From: Trichaptum fuscoviolaceum
Taxonomy: Eukaryota > Basidiomycota > Agaricomycetes > Hymenochaetales > Trichaptaceae
Assembly: GCA_910574455.1 (NCBI GenBank)
Contig: CAJSYZ010000002.1
Span: forward strand, 645,671 to 709,670
Direction of reading: 5' to 3'
DNA: 64,000 nucleotides
Position numbers and translations under genes: made by a program. The notes beneath the pieces are model-generated. The model made no database searches. It was given only the letters and a program-made list of their open reading frames with translations, and had not been told where the DNA came from. This document shows, one piece after another, positions 1 through 10,281 of the stretch (position 1 is its first letter; each line of letters starts with the position of its first letter).

Positions 1-1258
1 GCTGCCCCACCAAGTTCTCCATATGCCACGTCATCCGGTTCATCAAGAATTGGTTCTCTCTCGTACTCAAAATCGTCGGGATCATGGACTCGAATGAAAT
101 TGTGCACGACACATAAGGCCTGCACAATTTTTGCCTGTGTTTCGATAGAGTACTCTGGTGCAGCTTTAAATATTTGAAATCTCTTCTTGAAGACACCAAA
201 AATGCGCTCAATGACATTCCGAGCTTGTGCATGTCGTAGATTGAAGAGCTCCTTGTAGTCTGCAGGTCTAATAGAAGGTATTAAGAAATGGGCTGAGAAT
301 AATAAACAATAATTCATACCGAATGTTCACTGCACCCCACTCACGCAAATGATATCGAACACCTCGGTAAGGAACCAACACGGCATCACTTGAAGGAAAG
401 CCAGCATCACCGAGATAATACTTTCCGGGTGGAACTCGGAGGTCCTTCGAGCGGGCATCTTCAAGAATAGTGCTGTCTGCCGCACTACCCTCCCATCCAC
501 TGAGGACATATGTGAAACTCATATTAAAGTCACATACAGCAAGTACATTCTGTGAGATGCCATTCTTGCGATTTCGGTATCGTGCCCGAGAACTCGGAGG
601 GACACAGGCATGAATGTGAGTGCCATCAAGTGCCCCTAAACAGTTCTTGAAAAATGGCCACAATTTTGTATTATTTTGAATGATGGGGGGCAACTGCGAC
701 TCTGCATTCGGAAGCTTCACATATGCACAGTACATGTCGGGGCAAGTGAGCTTGTCAATTATGCGATGGAAGCATCTAATGTCATGTTCTTAAGCGTCCT
801 CCATAATAATAAAGCTATGATACTTACTTTGAAATGGTCTCGGCACTTCTTTGAAGCCGTTCCTGTGTCTTACGGTTTGACAATCCAGTCGTTGCCAGAT
901 ATAAGAATATGGCCAACTGTTCTTTAGCTTCAACATGTTTGGTGTCCACTAAATTGGTCCGGTTTTGAAGTTCTTCCAATAGCTTCATGAACACATGCTT
1001 GTTCATACCAAGATTATTTCGACACCTGCTTGGATGACCATAGGCAAGTTCTTGAACCCATTCAGCCCCGGACAGTTTTGAGTTGTTTTGAGGGGTTTTA
1101 CAATAGTTGCCATGAATAGAGTGCAGAGTGAGGCCAGCAGATGCAGTAGTTATAAGCAAGACAGTCCGAAGCATAGCCCGCCGCTTGTGATACGGAGTTT
1201 GAGCGGTGCATTTAGCAGAGCGAATGGGTGCCATTGCGTAGCGCCCATATTGACGCAC
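1..1258 (-). CDS. PIF/Harbinger (HARBI1-like) DDE transposase, C-terminus cut by window edge
   Basis: This gene encodes a nuclease of the PIF/Harbinger superfamily, which cuts and pastes DNA elements. Two introns join the reading frame: 776-827 and 268-319, both 52 bp with GTAAGT/GTATG donors and TTAG acceptors. After splicing, an N-terminal helical region (HVFMKLLEELQNRTNLV) leads into the DDE_4 nuclease domain. All three acidic positions are visible: ALDGTHIHA, YLGDAGFPSSD and RNVIERIFGVFKKRF. The order and spacing are those of the family. No stop or frameshift is seen inside the window, so it could be intact, but the C-terminus lies left of base 1. The ATG at 1258 is the first in frame and an internal Met could be used. 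The partner Myb-like gene usual for Harbinger elements is not visible here. Confidence 0.9.
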
Positions 1259-1352
1259 ACAGAATATTCATTTTGCTTTATTTTACCTTGTTTACTAGTG
1301 AGAAAAAAAGTGTGGCGTGTTCGGCTGCACAGTATCTCGACCGCGTGAGAAA

Positions 1353-1390
1353 TGCTACCGCAATCTGTGCATGCACAGATTGCGGTAGCA
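1353..1390. repeat. 38-bp perfect palindrome
   Basis: The two 19-nt halves are exact reverse complements with no loop, centred between 1371 and 1372, and end in TGCTACCG / CGGTAGCA. It lies about 95 bp upstream of the transposase start. It could be a regulatory or terminal hairpin of the Harbinger element; that role is inferred from position only. Confidence 0.85.
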
Positions 1391-2201
1391 CACGGAAACT
1401 TTCGCGCGCGGAATTTCAACCGAACGGGCTCTAAGCTGAGGCTCGCCGCTAAACAGTGATGATATTGTGTGTGCTTCTGTAACGCATTAATCATGTTCTA
1501 ACCGGACTCTAGCCAATAAAAGACAAAGTACCGCAAATGCTTGAACGCGAAAATGAGTGAATCTGTTAGCACCATTAAACATTTGTGTGCAGCCAAACTG
1601 CCAGTGCATCAGGGAAACTACTTTCTGCTGAAAGTGACTTAAGCGTTACTTAAACGTCCTGAGTGACTTGAAGTCTGAATAAGGCAAACGGCACTTATTC
1701 ATGCATGTCCTCCCATTATTCAGGACCAGTTGGCTGAAATAAGGGCGAGTTGGCTGAATCAGTGCTCTAAGTGTTTCAGGCAATCTGTACCCCAGTGCTC
1801 CAGTGCTTCAGTGCTTCATCCTTTAATTACAGCAGGAGACAAGTGTTGTAAGACAAACTGCAGTGCTCAAGAGTTCAAGTGCATAAGAACGATCCAAGTA
1901 TTTCATTGCATCAGAAGTAATATAAGACAACAGTAAGTAGCTATCAGTGCCTCAGCGTTCAAGTACATCAGTCATTTACACAAGACTAAGCATAGCAGTC
2001 ACTATCATGGAACCCGCCACGACACGATTCTGAACCACTGCCACGGGCAGTGGCAGGCCCATTTCGCTACCGTGCCTTCAATTCTGCATGTTCTTTGGCG
2101 TGCCAGTAGAAACGAAGGCTGCTCTGCGAGTCGATGGTAATAAGTTATTGAGCGCACGGACAGAGACGAAACGAAGAGGCTCACCAGTGAACGATTTGCC
2201 C
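1391..2201. other. Gene-free stretch; 3' flank shared with the copy at 61.2-61.6 kb
   Basis: No gene is seen. From about 1620 the sequence is recognisably homologous to 61160-61570: shared runs include GTTACTTAAACG, CATTATTCAGGA and CAGTGCTCAAG in the same order. It is therefore the 3' noncoding part of the duplicated segment that contains the gene at 2202-5060. It is rich in short degenerate CAGTGCTTCA-like repeats. Confidence 0.6.
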
Positions 2202-5060
2202 TTAGAAGTCTACGCAGTCCGTGGCCGAATCCCATTTTGAAGCGTCGTCCTCCTCATTATCGCCATCTCCGCCTGGATCCTTCTCCGCGCCCTCGTCCGC
2301 GCCCTTGTCCTCGTCCTCGTCCGCGCCCTTGTCCTCGTCCTCGTCCGCGCCCTCGTCCTCGTCCGCGCCCTCGTCCTCGTCCGCGCCCTCGTCCTCGTCC
2401 GCGCCCTCGTCCTCGCCCTCGCCCTCAATCTTGTCAGCGCCCTCGTACCCGCTCTCACTCAGGTCGTCATCTCCTTTAGCATCGGCATCCTCGTCCTCTG
2501 CATCACCTTCAACATCGCTTCTATGCTCAGCTCCTTCACGCTCGTCGCCCTTATCATCGCTCCCGTCTTCCCAATTACCAGCGCCTTCGTCATACGCTTT
2601 CTCGCAGGTCGAATCTGCATCTACGATGTCAAAGTACAAGGAAAAGTCCCTGCCAGTGATACCCGATCCAACAAGTTCGGTGTTCTTTCTCGTATCGATA
2701 TCTGTACTGGCATCGTAAGCTAGGAGGCGGGATCGAACCTTTTCCCAGTTTGATTCAGTGAAGAAAGAGGGATTCACAACAAGTTAACATAGTCGTCCGT
2801 ATGAGGCTGCCACAGAGCGCTAGTGAAATACCACTCAGCGCCGCCAAGTTCTTCTTTGATATTTTGCAACCGAGCCACCTGTTTATCAATGGCAACCTTG
2901 ACCTATCCATGAGAAGATCAGCGAATAAGGACAATATAAGTACTGAAAAAAATAGATACCGCTGTTGCCGCAAGGGCGAGGGCACCAATAGGCTTTCCTA
3001 TGGTGTTTCTGTCCAGTATTTTATGCCGACCCATGGCCAATACAATGTGTACGGACAACACTGAGACCACAAGGTCAGAGCAGAACAGTCCTTGCTTCTG
3101 TACATTTAGGGTCAATACATGGACACAAAATGCGACAATAAATACTCTTTTACTTACCCTCTCCATACTATACCAGCTTTCCCATAGAAACGGTTCGGCT
3201 TTCTTCTTATCAACTAGCGTCTGCAACGTCTTCACAATTGCTTCGTTTTGCATTGACTTTGATTGTTTGCTGCTGATAAAACTCGCAACTGAATGCTCAG
3301 CTTTCTCAAACAGTTTCTTGCGCCAGCTATCAGAGCATCTCTGGGCCGCCTGAAATACAAGGATTGCATCTCAATCTGGTAAAGGTAACTTGAAGATAAC
3401 TAAGAATGACTCAACTAGAGAACAGATGTTGGCGAACTGTGTTTCGTAACTTAGTTCCACAGAATCAAACACTTTCCCCCACAGTGTGCTGATGAACTCA
3501 TTGTCCGGGTTTTGCCATGGCGTGATGGACTTTCCCACTGCGCGAAATAGTGAAGGTAATAAAATATGAGTCCAACCGGCCTGAGTACCGGGAGGGAGAC
3601 ACTGGTTCATCGCCCTTTTTCTGCCTGGCACGCGAGATCCTTCCTTTCCTTCATTTCGGCCCTTGTCCTCCAGCCCCACTGATGTCTGCATATAAGTGAA
3701 TCAGCAAAAATATGTCATAGAAATGAATTTGATTCGACACACTGAGCTTGTAGTCCGAGAGACTTTGCGATGACCAGGATAAGCCCCAGTCACTAACACT
3801 TCGGGTCCGGGAGTGCAGGATACTCTCGTCATTGCAAGTGACTGTGTTCGGGGTGCTAACGGCATCTTTCGACCACCGGTCTAATAAGAATAGTGAGTGA
3901 ATGCTCATATTCAGAGTGTATCAATTGACCCACACTTGCTTCATTATCAGCCACCAGCGACTGCCTCTTGCGATGTGAGGTAGCGGATCCAATCTCAGAC
4001 TGCAACACGTCAGAAAGCTGTTATCCATGGCAAGTGAGCAGCTCGAAAGGAAGCAATTACCGACGTGTCGGCCACAGGCCGATAAGGAGTGTCAGAGGGT
4101 TTCCTCTTCTTACTCAAGTCCTTTTCGCCCGGTCAGAAACGAACTTAAAATGCCGGCTACCAAAGAATTGACACTTACTGTGGCACCGACCTGTGTGTCC
4201 ATGCCAGTCAACAATGACTTCTTGACCTTGACACTCTTACTAGCCTATTGAGATGGTGTAAAGTAAGTAAACATAAACATGAAGGAATCCATTACACGTG
4301 AAGGTGGAAGAATTACCACATCAACCTGGGAGTCGATGTCCGGTGGCGACTTTCTCTTTCTGTTTTTTGTGACTATGATGTCCTATTTATAGGCACAAAT
4401 TAGTGATCAACCCGATGTGAGGAAGGGAACGAACAGTTGCTACAGCGGAAGTGAGCCTACGGTGCATCAACGCCCACACATACCTGTATACGGGGTTCCA
4501 AGGCTAGTGAATGCACCTTACAACCATAAATCAGGGGGAAACGAGAGAAACTGGATTAAGATGGGACTTACCGGTGCGCTGAGCTGCGAATTGGCAGTTC
4601 TCTTGTTTGCATCCTGTCCAAAGATCAATTCAGCAAGCAATGAAGGAAGGATGTAGCATGAGGATCACTGTGCTTCACTGTCTGGCACTCACCTGTCCAC
4701 CTGGTTTTGTCTCGTTGTTCTTATCCTCAAGTACGGAAAGGGATTGGTTAGTAGATTGGAAAAGGTAGGAATGATATGACGTCGCTTACCGTTGAAACCT
4801 GCGACCCGGAGAGAGTGTCGCGCAGCAACTTCCTTTTCTTTGAGTTCAAGTTGCTGCTACCTCCATCCTGTTCATTACACGACAGTTGGCAGAAAAATAA
4901 TAACGAAGGGATATGATCAAACGGTCATGGGGTAACTGACGTGAATCGAACAGTAATAAGTCACACTCACACTAGCTTGAGCCGGCCTTGTCAGCCTCCT
5001 CGGATCGCTTTCGCCCTACAAGCAAGGTATTCAGACTGCATCTGCCATTCTAATGTTCCG
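2202..5060 (-). CDS. Hypothetical multi-exon protein, copy A (possibly DUF6532-like)
   Basis: I do not firmly recognise this protein. The conserved part is 3691 down to 2202, in exons at about 3691-3400, 3350-3170, 3120-2960, 2900-2770 and 2760-2202. It includes WRKKLFEKAEHSVASF, KKKAEPFLWESW, KQGLFCSDLVVSVLSVH, GKPIGALALAATA and GGAEWYFTSALWQPHTDDYV, and ends in a very acidic tail. The helical pattern, with WRKK followed by a GKPIGALAL..TA helix, recalls DUF6532, a domain of unknown function common in Agaricomycetes; this is a weak impression. Upstream are many short exons coding basic KKRK/RKRK motifs (see 3955-5060), so the N-terminus is probably a disordered nuclear tail. The start codon was not fixed. 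A paralogue with the same exon order is at 61750-63830. Confidence 0.6.
2275..2440 (-). repeat. Coding minisatellite encoding GADEDE repeats
   Basis: A run of 12-21 bp units built on GCGCCCTCGTCCTCGTCC (plus strand) encodes, on the minus strand, about eight tandem GADEDE/DKGADEDE units in the acidic C-terminal tail of copy A. Copy B lacks this pure array and has an irregular D/E/K/Q tail instead, so the array expanded after duplication or shrank in B. Long open frames on the plus strand here are a by-product of the repeat. Confidence 0.85.
3955..5060 (-). other. Array of micro-exons encoding basic, NLS-like motifs
   Basis: Reading the minus strand, short open segments of about 30-75 nt end in good donors (GTAAGT, GTAAGC, GTGAGT, GTAATT) roughly every 110-180 bp. 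Several encode similar basic peptides: RKRSEEADKAGSS (near 4990), KKRKLLRDTLSGSQVST (near 4810), KNRKRKSPPDIDSQ (near 4340) and SKKRKPSDTPYRP (near 4085). This is the N-terminal part of copy A. Copy B has a matching KKRKSPPDSNSHAV segment near 63800. Exact splice joins were not resolved. Confidence 0.55.
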
Positions 5061-5099
5061 TCAACTCACAATATTTGTGTCCGAATCGACAAAATGTGC

Positions 5100-5448
5100 T
5101 GTCTGTTGCACGCTGATTGAGCTATTCTTTACACCATGATAGCTTGCGAGGGTTATTGTTTCTCCTTCATCCTCCCAAGGACTTAAGTTTTCATTGTCTT
5201 GCAATGAGATGCTGTGTCTAGTGTAGCTTGGCGTCAGCGAAGCTCATAATATGGTAACAAAGACGAGAGTGTCATCGTTGTAGGTAGAAGGAAATTTGAT
5301 CCCGTTGTCGGAGCATCATGATCCGCTTCTTTAGCATGAACATTACAGTCCTGCCAGTTAGTTCATTGAATGAAATACAGTGTTTGCTGAATGTACTGGA
5401 TACACTCATTGAATGACCTTACAGCAATTGCTGCATGATATAGAGCAT
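5100..5448. repeat. Gene-free stretch with degenerate tandem repeats next to the palindrome
   Basis: No gene is seen. From about 5363 to 5478 a degenerate unit of about 45 bp, ATTGAATGAARTACAG followed by GTTGCTG or AATTGCTG, occurs three times. The last copy is also the outer tip of the left arm of the large inverted repeat. Confidence 0.55.
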
Positions 5449-8184
5449 CTGATTGAATGAAGTACAGCGTTGCTGTAAACCATCCACTGCATCATCTCCA
5501 GCAAATGCTGGCTGAAGCGGTGTAGGGTGAATCAGCCTTGCTGTACATTGATTCAGGGGATGCATACCTAGAAATACTAGGCATACAATACCAATTGGGA
5601 TTATAGCACTGGATAATAGAATAATGCATTGCATACCCACCGCTTTTTTAGGTTAATTATAGCATTCAGGTACTGTTGATTGATAGCATACTGTAATAAA
5701 TCAGAATTTCATAATTTCCATCTATTTTCAGATATGAGGCACACCAGGGTCCAGGACCCTGAGGTCTGGCAGGTTCCAGGTCACTTGGTGCCGCTTTAGA
5801 GGAGGCCGTGGGAATAAACTCAAATTAACCTTTGCAGGTGCTACAGGCCTTCTAAAATAGCACAAAAATAACCAAAAAATCAGGAAATATTCCTGGACAC
5901 TGCCGCTTCGCCCTAGCGTGGGAACTACGCTTCTGAGCGACCATATTAGGGTAACAGTGTGTTCTGGGCCCCTCTGGGCCCTTCCTAAAGCGGTAAAAAT
6001 CATTATAAAATAGATAATTATATTTATTTGCACCTGCATATATGCAGGCTTGCCCTGGGCTTACCAGCAGTAGATAAAATACACTAAAATTCTAGAATAT
6101 TAGTAGAAGCATATCAAACATGATCTGGATGGCTAAATATGGTAATACCAGCTGGGAACATGTGTAGAACATCAAAACATGTTCTATTTTTACTGCTGAA
6201 CATATGGGGCCCATTAAACCACATTGGGGTACCTCTGGAATGCAAATTTTGATGTGAATCCAATGAGACGTGCTAAACGAGCTGAAACGGGCTTTGACGG
6301 CGCCAAAATACGCATTTTTCATATTGTTACAGAATATTCTTTTATTTTAATGTTATTTTTGTTACAGCACTTCTACTGCACGTAAAGGCATGTATAAATA
6401 GTCAAAATGGTACAGAACGACGAGGAGAACAATAATATGAGCTTAGAATAGCTATGCGGGGGCTATATATAGCTCTACCACACTAACTATTTTCGGAGTG
6501 CATGCAAATATTGTTAGTCTCTCATATTCATGTATATACACTGTGTCTATGTTCTGAAAGTTTTAAATAGCTCTCTATATATATTTCTCATCCTGTACGA
6601 GGTTTCGCGGCAATTGGAGCTCATTTCAAATTGATATAAGGCATACAATTTTCGGCAAGATGGGTCAATTTTAATTTATTGGGAGGGTTACGGGTCAGGC
6701 ACATAGTGCCAGACATTCACTATAAGTATTCTAAACATAATGCAAATGCATGTTTAAGATGTCATTGGGATGTGGAAGTCATATCCAACATTGTAGGACA
6801 ACATGCTATGTGTGATATCAGAATGTACATGTTATGTCAGAAACACATATAACTTACAGATTCCATCTGTACCCCAAACATGCATTTGCATTATGTTTAG
6901 AATACTTATAGTGAATGTCTGGCACTATGTGCCTGACCCGTAACCCTTCCAATAAATTAAAATTGACCCATCTTGCCGAAAATTGTATGCCTTATATCAA
7001 TTTGAAATGAGCTCCAATTGCCGCGAAACCTCGTACAGGATGAGAAATATATATAGAGAGCTATTTAAAACTTTCAGAACATAGACACAGTGTATATACA
7101 TGAATATGAGAGACTAACAATATTTGCATGCACTCCGAAAATAGTTAGTGTGGTAGAGCTATATATAGCCCCCGCATAGCTATTCTAAGCTCATATTATT
7201 GTTCTCCTCGTCGTTCTGTACCATTTTGACTATTTATACATGCCTTTACGTGCAGTAGAAGTGCTGTAACAAAAATAACATTAAAATAAAAGAATATTCT
7301 GTAACAATATGAAAAATGCGTATTTTGGCGCCGTCAAAGCCCGTTTCAGCTCGTTTAGCACGTCTCATTGGATTCACATCAAAATTTGCATTCCAGAGGT
7401 ACCCCAATGTGGTTTAATGGGCCCCATATGTTCAGCAGTAAAAATAGAACATGTTTTGATGTTCTACACATGTTCCCAGCTGGTATTACCATATTTAGCC
7501 ATCCAGATCATGTTTGATATGCTTCTACTAATATTCTATGATTTTAGTGTATTTTATCTACTGCTGGTAAGCCCAGGGCAAGCCTGCATATATGCAGGTG
7601 CAAATAAATATAATTATCTATTTTATAATGATTTTTACCGCTTTAGGAAGGGCCCAGAGGGGCCCAGAACACACTGTTACCCTAATATGGTCGCTCAGAA
7701 GCGTAGTTCCCACGCTAGGGCGAAGCGGCAGTGTCCAGGAATATTTCCTGATTTTTTGGTTATTTTTGTGCTATTTTAGAAGGCCTGTAGCACCTGCAAA
7801 GGTTAATTTGAGTTTATTCCCACGGCCTCCTCTAAAGCGGCACCAAGTGACCTGGAACCTGCCAGACCTCAGGGTCCTGGACCCTGGTGTGCCTCATATC
7901 TGAAAATAGATGGAAATTATGAAATTCTGATTTATTACAGTATGCTATCAATCAACAGTACCTGAATGCTATAATTAACCTAAAAAAGCGGTGGGTATGC
8001 AATGCATTATTCTATTATCCAGTGCTATAATCCCAATTGGTATTGTATGCCTAGTATTCCCTAGGTATGCATCCCCTGAATCAATGTACAGCAAGGCTGA
8101 TTCACCCTACACTGCTTCAGCCAGCATTTGCTGAGTGTTGATGTAGTGGATGGTTTACAGCAACGCTGTACTTCATTCAATCAG
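5449..8184. mobile_element. 2.74 kb long-arm inverted repeat (foldback / long-TIR non-autonomous element)
   Basis: Left arm 5449-6755 (1307 bp) and right arm 6876-8184 (1309 bp) are reverse complements with few differences, around a 120-bp unique spacer (6756-6875). Examples of differences are GGGAGGG versus GGAAGGG near the inner ends and ACCTAGAAATACT versus ACCTAGGGAATACT near 5570/8060. Open frames in the arms are mirrored on both strands, resemble nothing, and stop at arm sequence, so I treat the unit as noncoding. It resembles a foldback or MITE-like DNA element made almost entirely of its terminal inverted repeats. A clear target-site duplication was not found: the flanks are GAGCAT and CTACCT. 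If transcribed it would form a very long double-stranded RNA. Confidence 0.85.
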
Positions 8185-8914
8185 CTACCTGGCAGCAGTG
8201 AACATTAGTAATCTAGTTGCCAGTGGATCAAACTATGAGCTTTAGCTGAGTCTAAATCAAGCTTCACACTTACCATTACATCGTGCATTTGTTACGACCT
8301 AGAGTGGTTCCTTCACTTTCGAGACCCTGAATCGGACACAGACGACGATCGGACGCAATGAGCGGTGGTTCTCACTCTGAGAAGCACTTTACAAGTCAAT
8401 TAAGCTATTCTACACATCAGAGCTAAAGATAAACACATCACCTGAGAAGCACTTTACAAGAGGCCAAAAGTGGAGTGCTTCGCAGGGGGATCCGCGGTTT
8501 TGATGAACAAAGGCAAAAACTATACAGTACCAAGCCACTGGACCCTGATCCGACTAGGTCCGACCTATACCGCTGACGTAAGTCGGAGTTCGGGGTCCCG
8601 CTCTAGTCGGGGTCCCGCATTGGTAGAGCGGAGGTTCGAGTCGGAGTGGCGGAAGAAAGAAAGAAAGGAGAATTGTTTGCAGGGCGCTTGTCCTAGCGGC
8701 CTGCAAACATACAGGCAAGTAATCTATGCAAAAAGGAAGAGAATCGGAGTTAAAGAAAGTCCGGTTTCGGACCGGACATGTCGGGGATCCGACTTGGAGT
8801 GTGATCGTAAAAGAAAATAAAAGAAAAATAAAATAAATAAAATAACCTGAGGCAGATTCCTGTCAGCATTCCAGAAATTGATCCCGTACGCATTGCAAGA
8901 TTTCAAATTTAAAC
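8185..8914. other. Gene-free stretch; probable left part of the Plavaka-type element
   Basis: No convincing gene. An 18-bp direct repeat TGAGAAGCACTTTACAAG occurs at about 8378 and 8443. From about 8540 to 8800 there are many copies of GTCGGAGT, GGGGTCCCG and TCCGACTTGGAGT-like words. The same words fill 20600-20900, at the other side of the transposase locus. This suggests subterminal sequence of the large element, but a terminal inverted repeat could not be fixed. Confidence 0.4.
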
Positions 8915-9927
8915 TCACAAATTGATCCCTCTCGAGTCTATCCCAGCCACCTCAAGTCCTCCATCCTCTTCACCAATGAAAGTGGATTCATCTGTGTTGC
9001 GAAGCGCCCTGGCAGGTCGCTTTGTCTTGTCGTCCCGCTTTGACATAGCGGGCGAGTCTATTATATCCGTTTCTTCACCAGAAAGGCTCTCGTTCTGTCC
9101 GGCAGGTGCGTGAAAGAAAATGTTGCTTGGAGTGGCGGCAGATCTCGACGTCTTTGCGGTCTGCACACGGGTGCGAAATGGAAGTTCACCTTTGGGATCT
9201 TCTTTCCTAGCCTTTTTTGCAGGCTTTCTGTTTGACGCATCCGTACTCGCCGCTTCATATTGTGAGTCAAAGTAGTCAACCTCCAAGCTTCGAAAACATC
9301 TGAAAATGTATAGGCAGTATAACTCACCAATGTCTAAGTCTTCGTTGTATTCAACTTCACAACCCGACACGTCTTTAACATCGTTCTTCGAGCCTGCTTA
9401 CGCCAGTTCAAAGCTATGTAATTACTGATCTGAGGTTGAAGACTTACTACTAGCTTCGCCCTTCGGCTTCCTACATCCACGTTTTCCAGCGAGTTTAGGC
9501 ACTGTTGAGCCCATCTGGGTGCGTGTCTCAAGAGCCTTCAACAAATTGTTTTCAATTTCTACGGTCTCTAGCATCGCTGCTTCTTGGTTTTCTGCTGCAG
9601 TCACCTTCTTTCGTACCTTGTCAGCAGCCTCTTGTTCTTTTGCTGCCCGTTTCTGCTCCGCAGCGAGTTTTTTCCTCTCTTTCGCGCGACCGCGACTTGC
9701 TGGGCCGCAGCTCTGCGGAAAGCTGCCCGTTCTTCCTTCTGTTTTTCCTTCTCCTCCTTCTCCTTCAATGCCTCATCCCGCCTCGCTGCCTGCTGTACTT
9801 TCCTTTTGTCTTTTTCTTCCTTCTCCCGCAATATCTCCTCCTTTGTTCGTCTTGTTCTGAGTTGGTCAACTACTGCTCCGGGGTGCTGGTTATTGTTCTT
9901 AGCCCTCGTCTGTCTTCGAGTTGACAT
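8915..9927 (-). CDS. Lys/Glu/Arg-rich coiled-coil accessory protein of the transposon, frame broken
   Basis: The N-terminus (STRRQTRAKNNNQHPGAV) is followed by a long charged helix (EEKDKRKVQQAARRDEALKE) and an acidic, basic-patch C-terminus ending RGINL. From memory, proteins starting this way are frequent beside transposons in Agaricomycete proteomes; their role is unknown to me. Near 9690 the frame shifts by one nucleotide (AAAQQVAV, then AKERKKLAAEQKRAAKEQ in another frame) with no room for an intron, so either a true lesion or a base error. A later intron (about 9380-9447) splices GEASS to SKNDVKDVSG and restores the frame of the C-terminal exon. It is transcribed away from the transposase gene across a shared 350-bp region. 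Confidence 0.55.
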
Positions 9928-10281
9928 TTTGTGCAGTGTTTTGAGACTTGGGTGATAATAAGATGGATCGAAGGTGCTAGTTCAAGATCAGGGAGGCGGG
10001 GGCATCTATCTTAGACAAGTTGAAAATTTACGCCCACTCACTCAGGCTGCCACTGGCCAGGCTGCCACAGTGTGTGACTTACTACTACTAGTAGTACTAG
10101 TACTAGTACTCACTGGCACTCAGGCTGGCACTGCACTCAGGCTGGCAGCCTTACCGTACTACCAGTAGTACTAGTAGTACTATGACTAATTTAAACTCAG
10201 GTTCAAGTTCACTCACTGCCAGCCTGCTGGCACTCAGCTGTGAGTCCCAATCATCAACATGTACTACTGAAGGTTACATTG
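9928..10281. promoter_or_regulatory. Divergent intergenic region with transposon-type repeat words
   Basis: This region separates the minus-strand accessory gene from the plus-strand transposase gene. It holds repeated CTCAGGCTG, CACTGGC/GCCAGTG and TACTAGTAGTACTAG words. The same words recur at 14400-14600, 17200-17920 and 20450-20900. They are plausible binding sites for an element-encoded protein, as subterminal motifs are in CACTA elements; this role is inference. Confidence 0.5.

Noticed and set aside
2221..2718. Long Ser/Pro-rich open frame on the plus strand
   Set aside because: It is the opposite strand of the GADEDE minisatellite of copy A; repeats without stops leave all frames open.
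6092..7903. Mirrored open frames (MKNAYFGAVKARFSS and MQVQINIIIYF) in both palindrome arms
   Set aside because: They exist on both strands only because the arms are inverted copies; they show no family resemblance, splice structure or conserved start context.
8619..8645. tRNA-like boxes: TGGTAGAGCGG and GGTTCGAGTC three bases apart
   Set aside because: The spacing leaves no anticodon arm and the acceptor stem is missing; chance resemblance within repeat-rich DNA is as likely.
8470..8820. 116-codon open frame
   Set aside because: Its sequence is dominated by GTCGGAGT/GGTCCCG repeat words of the transposon end; not protein-like.
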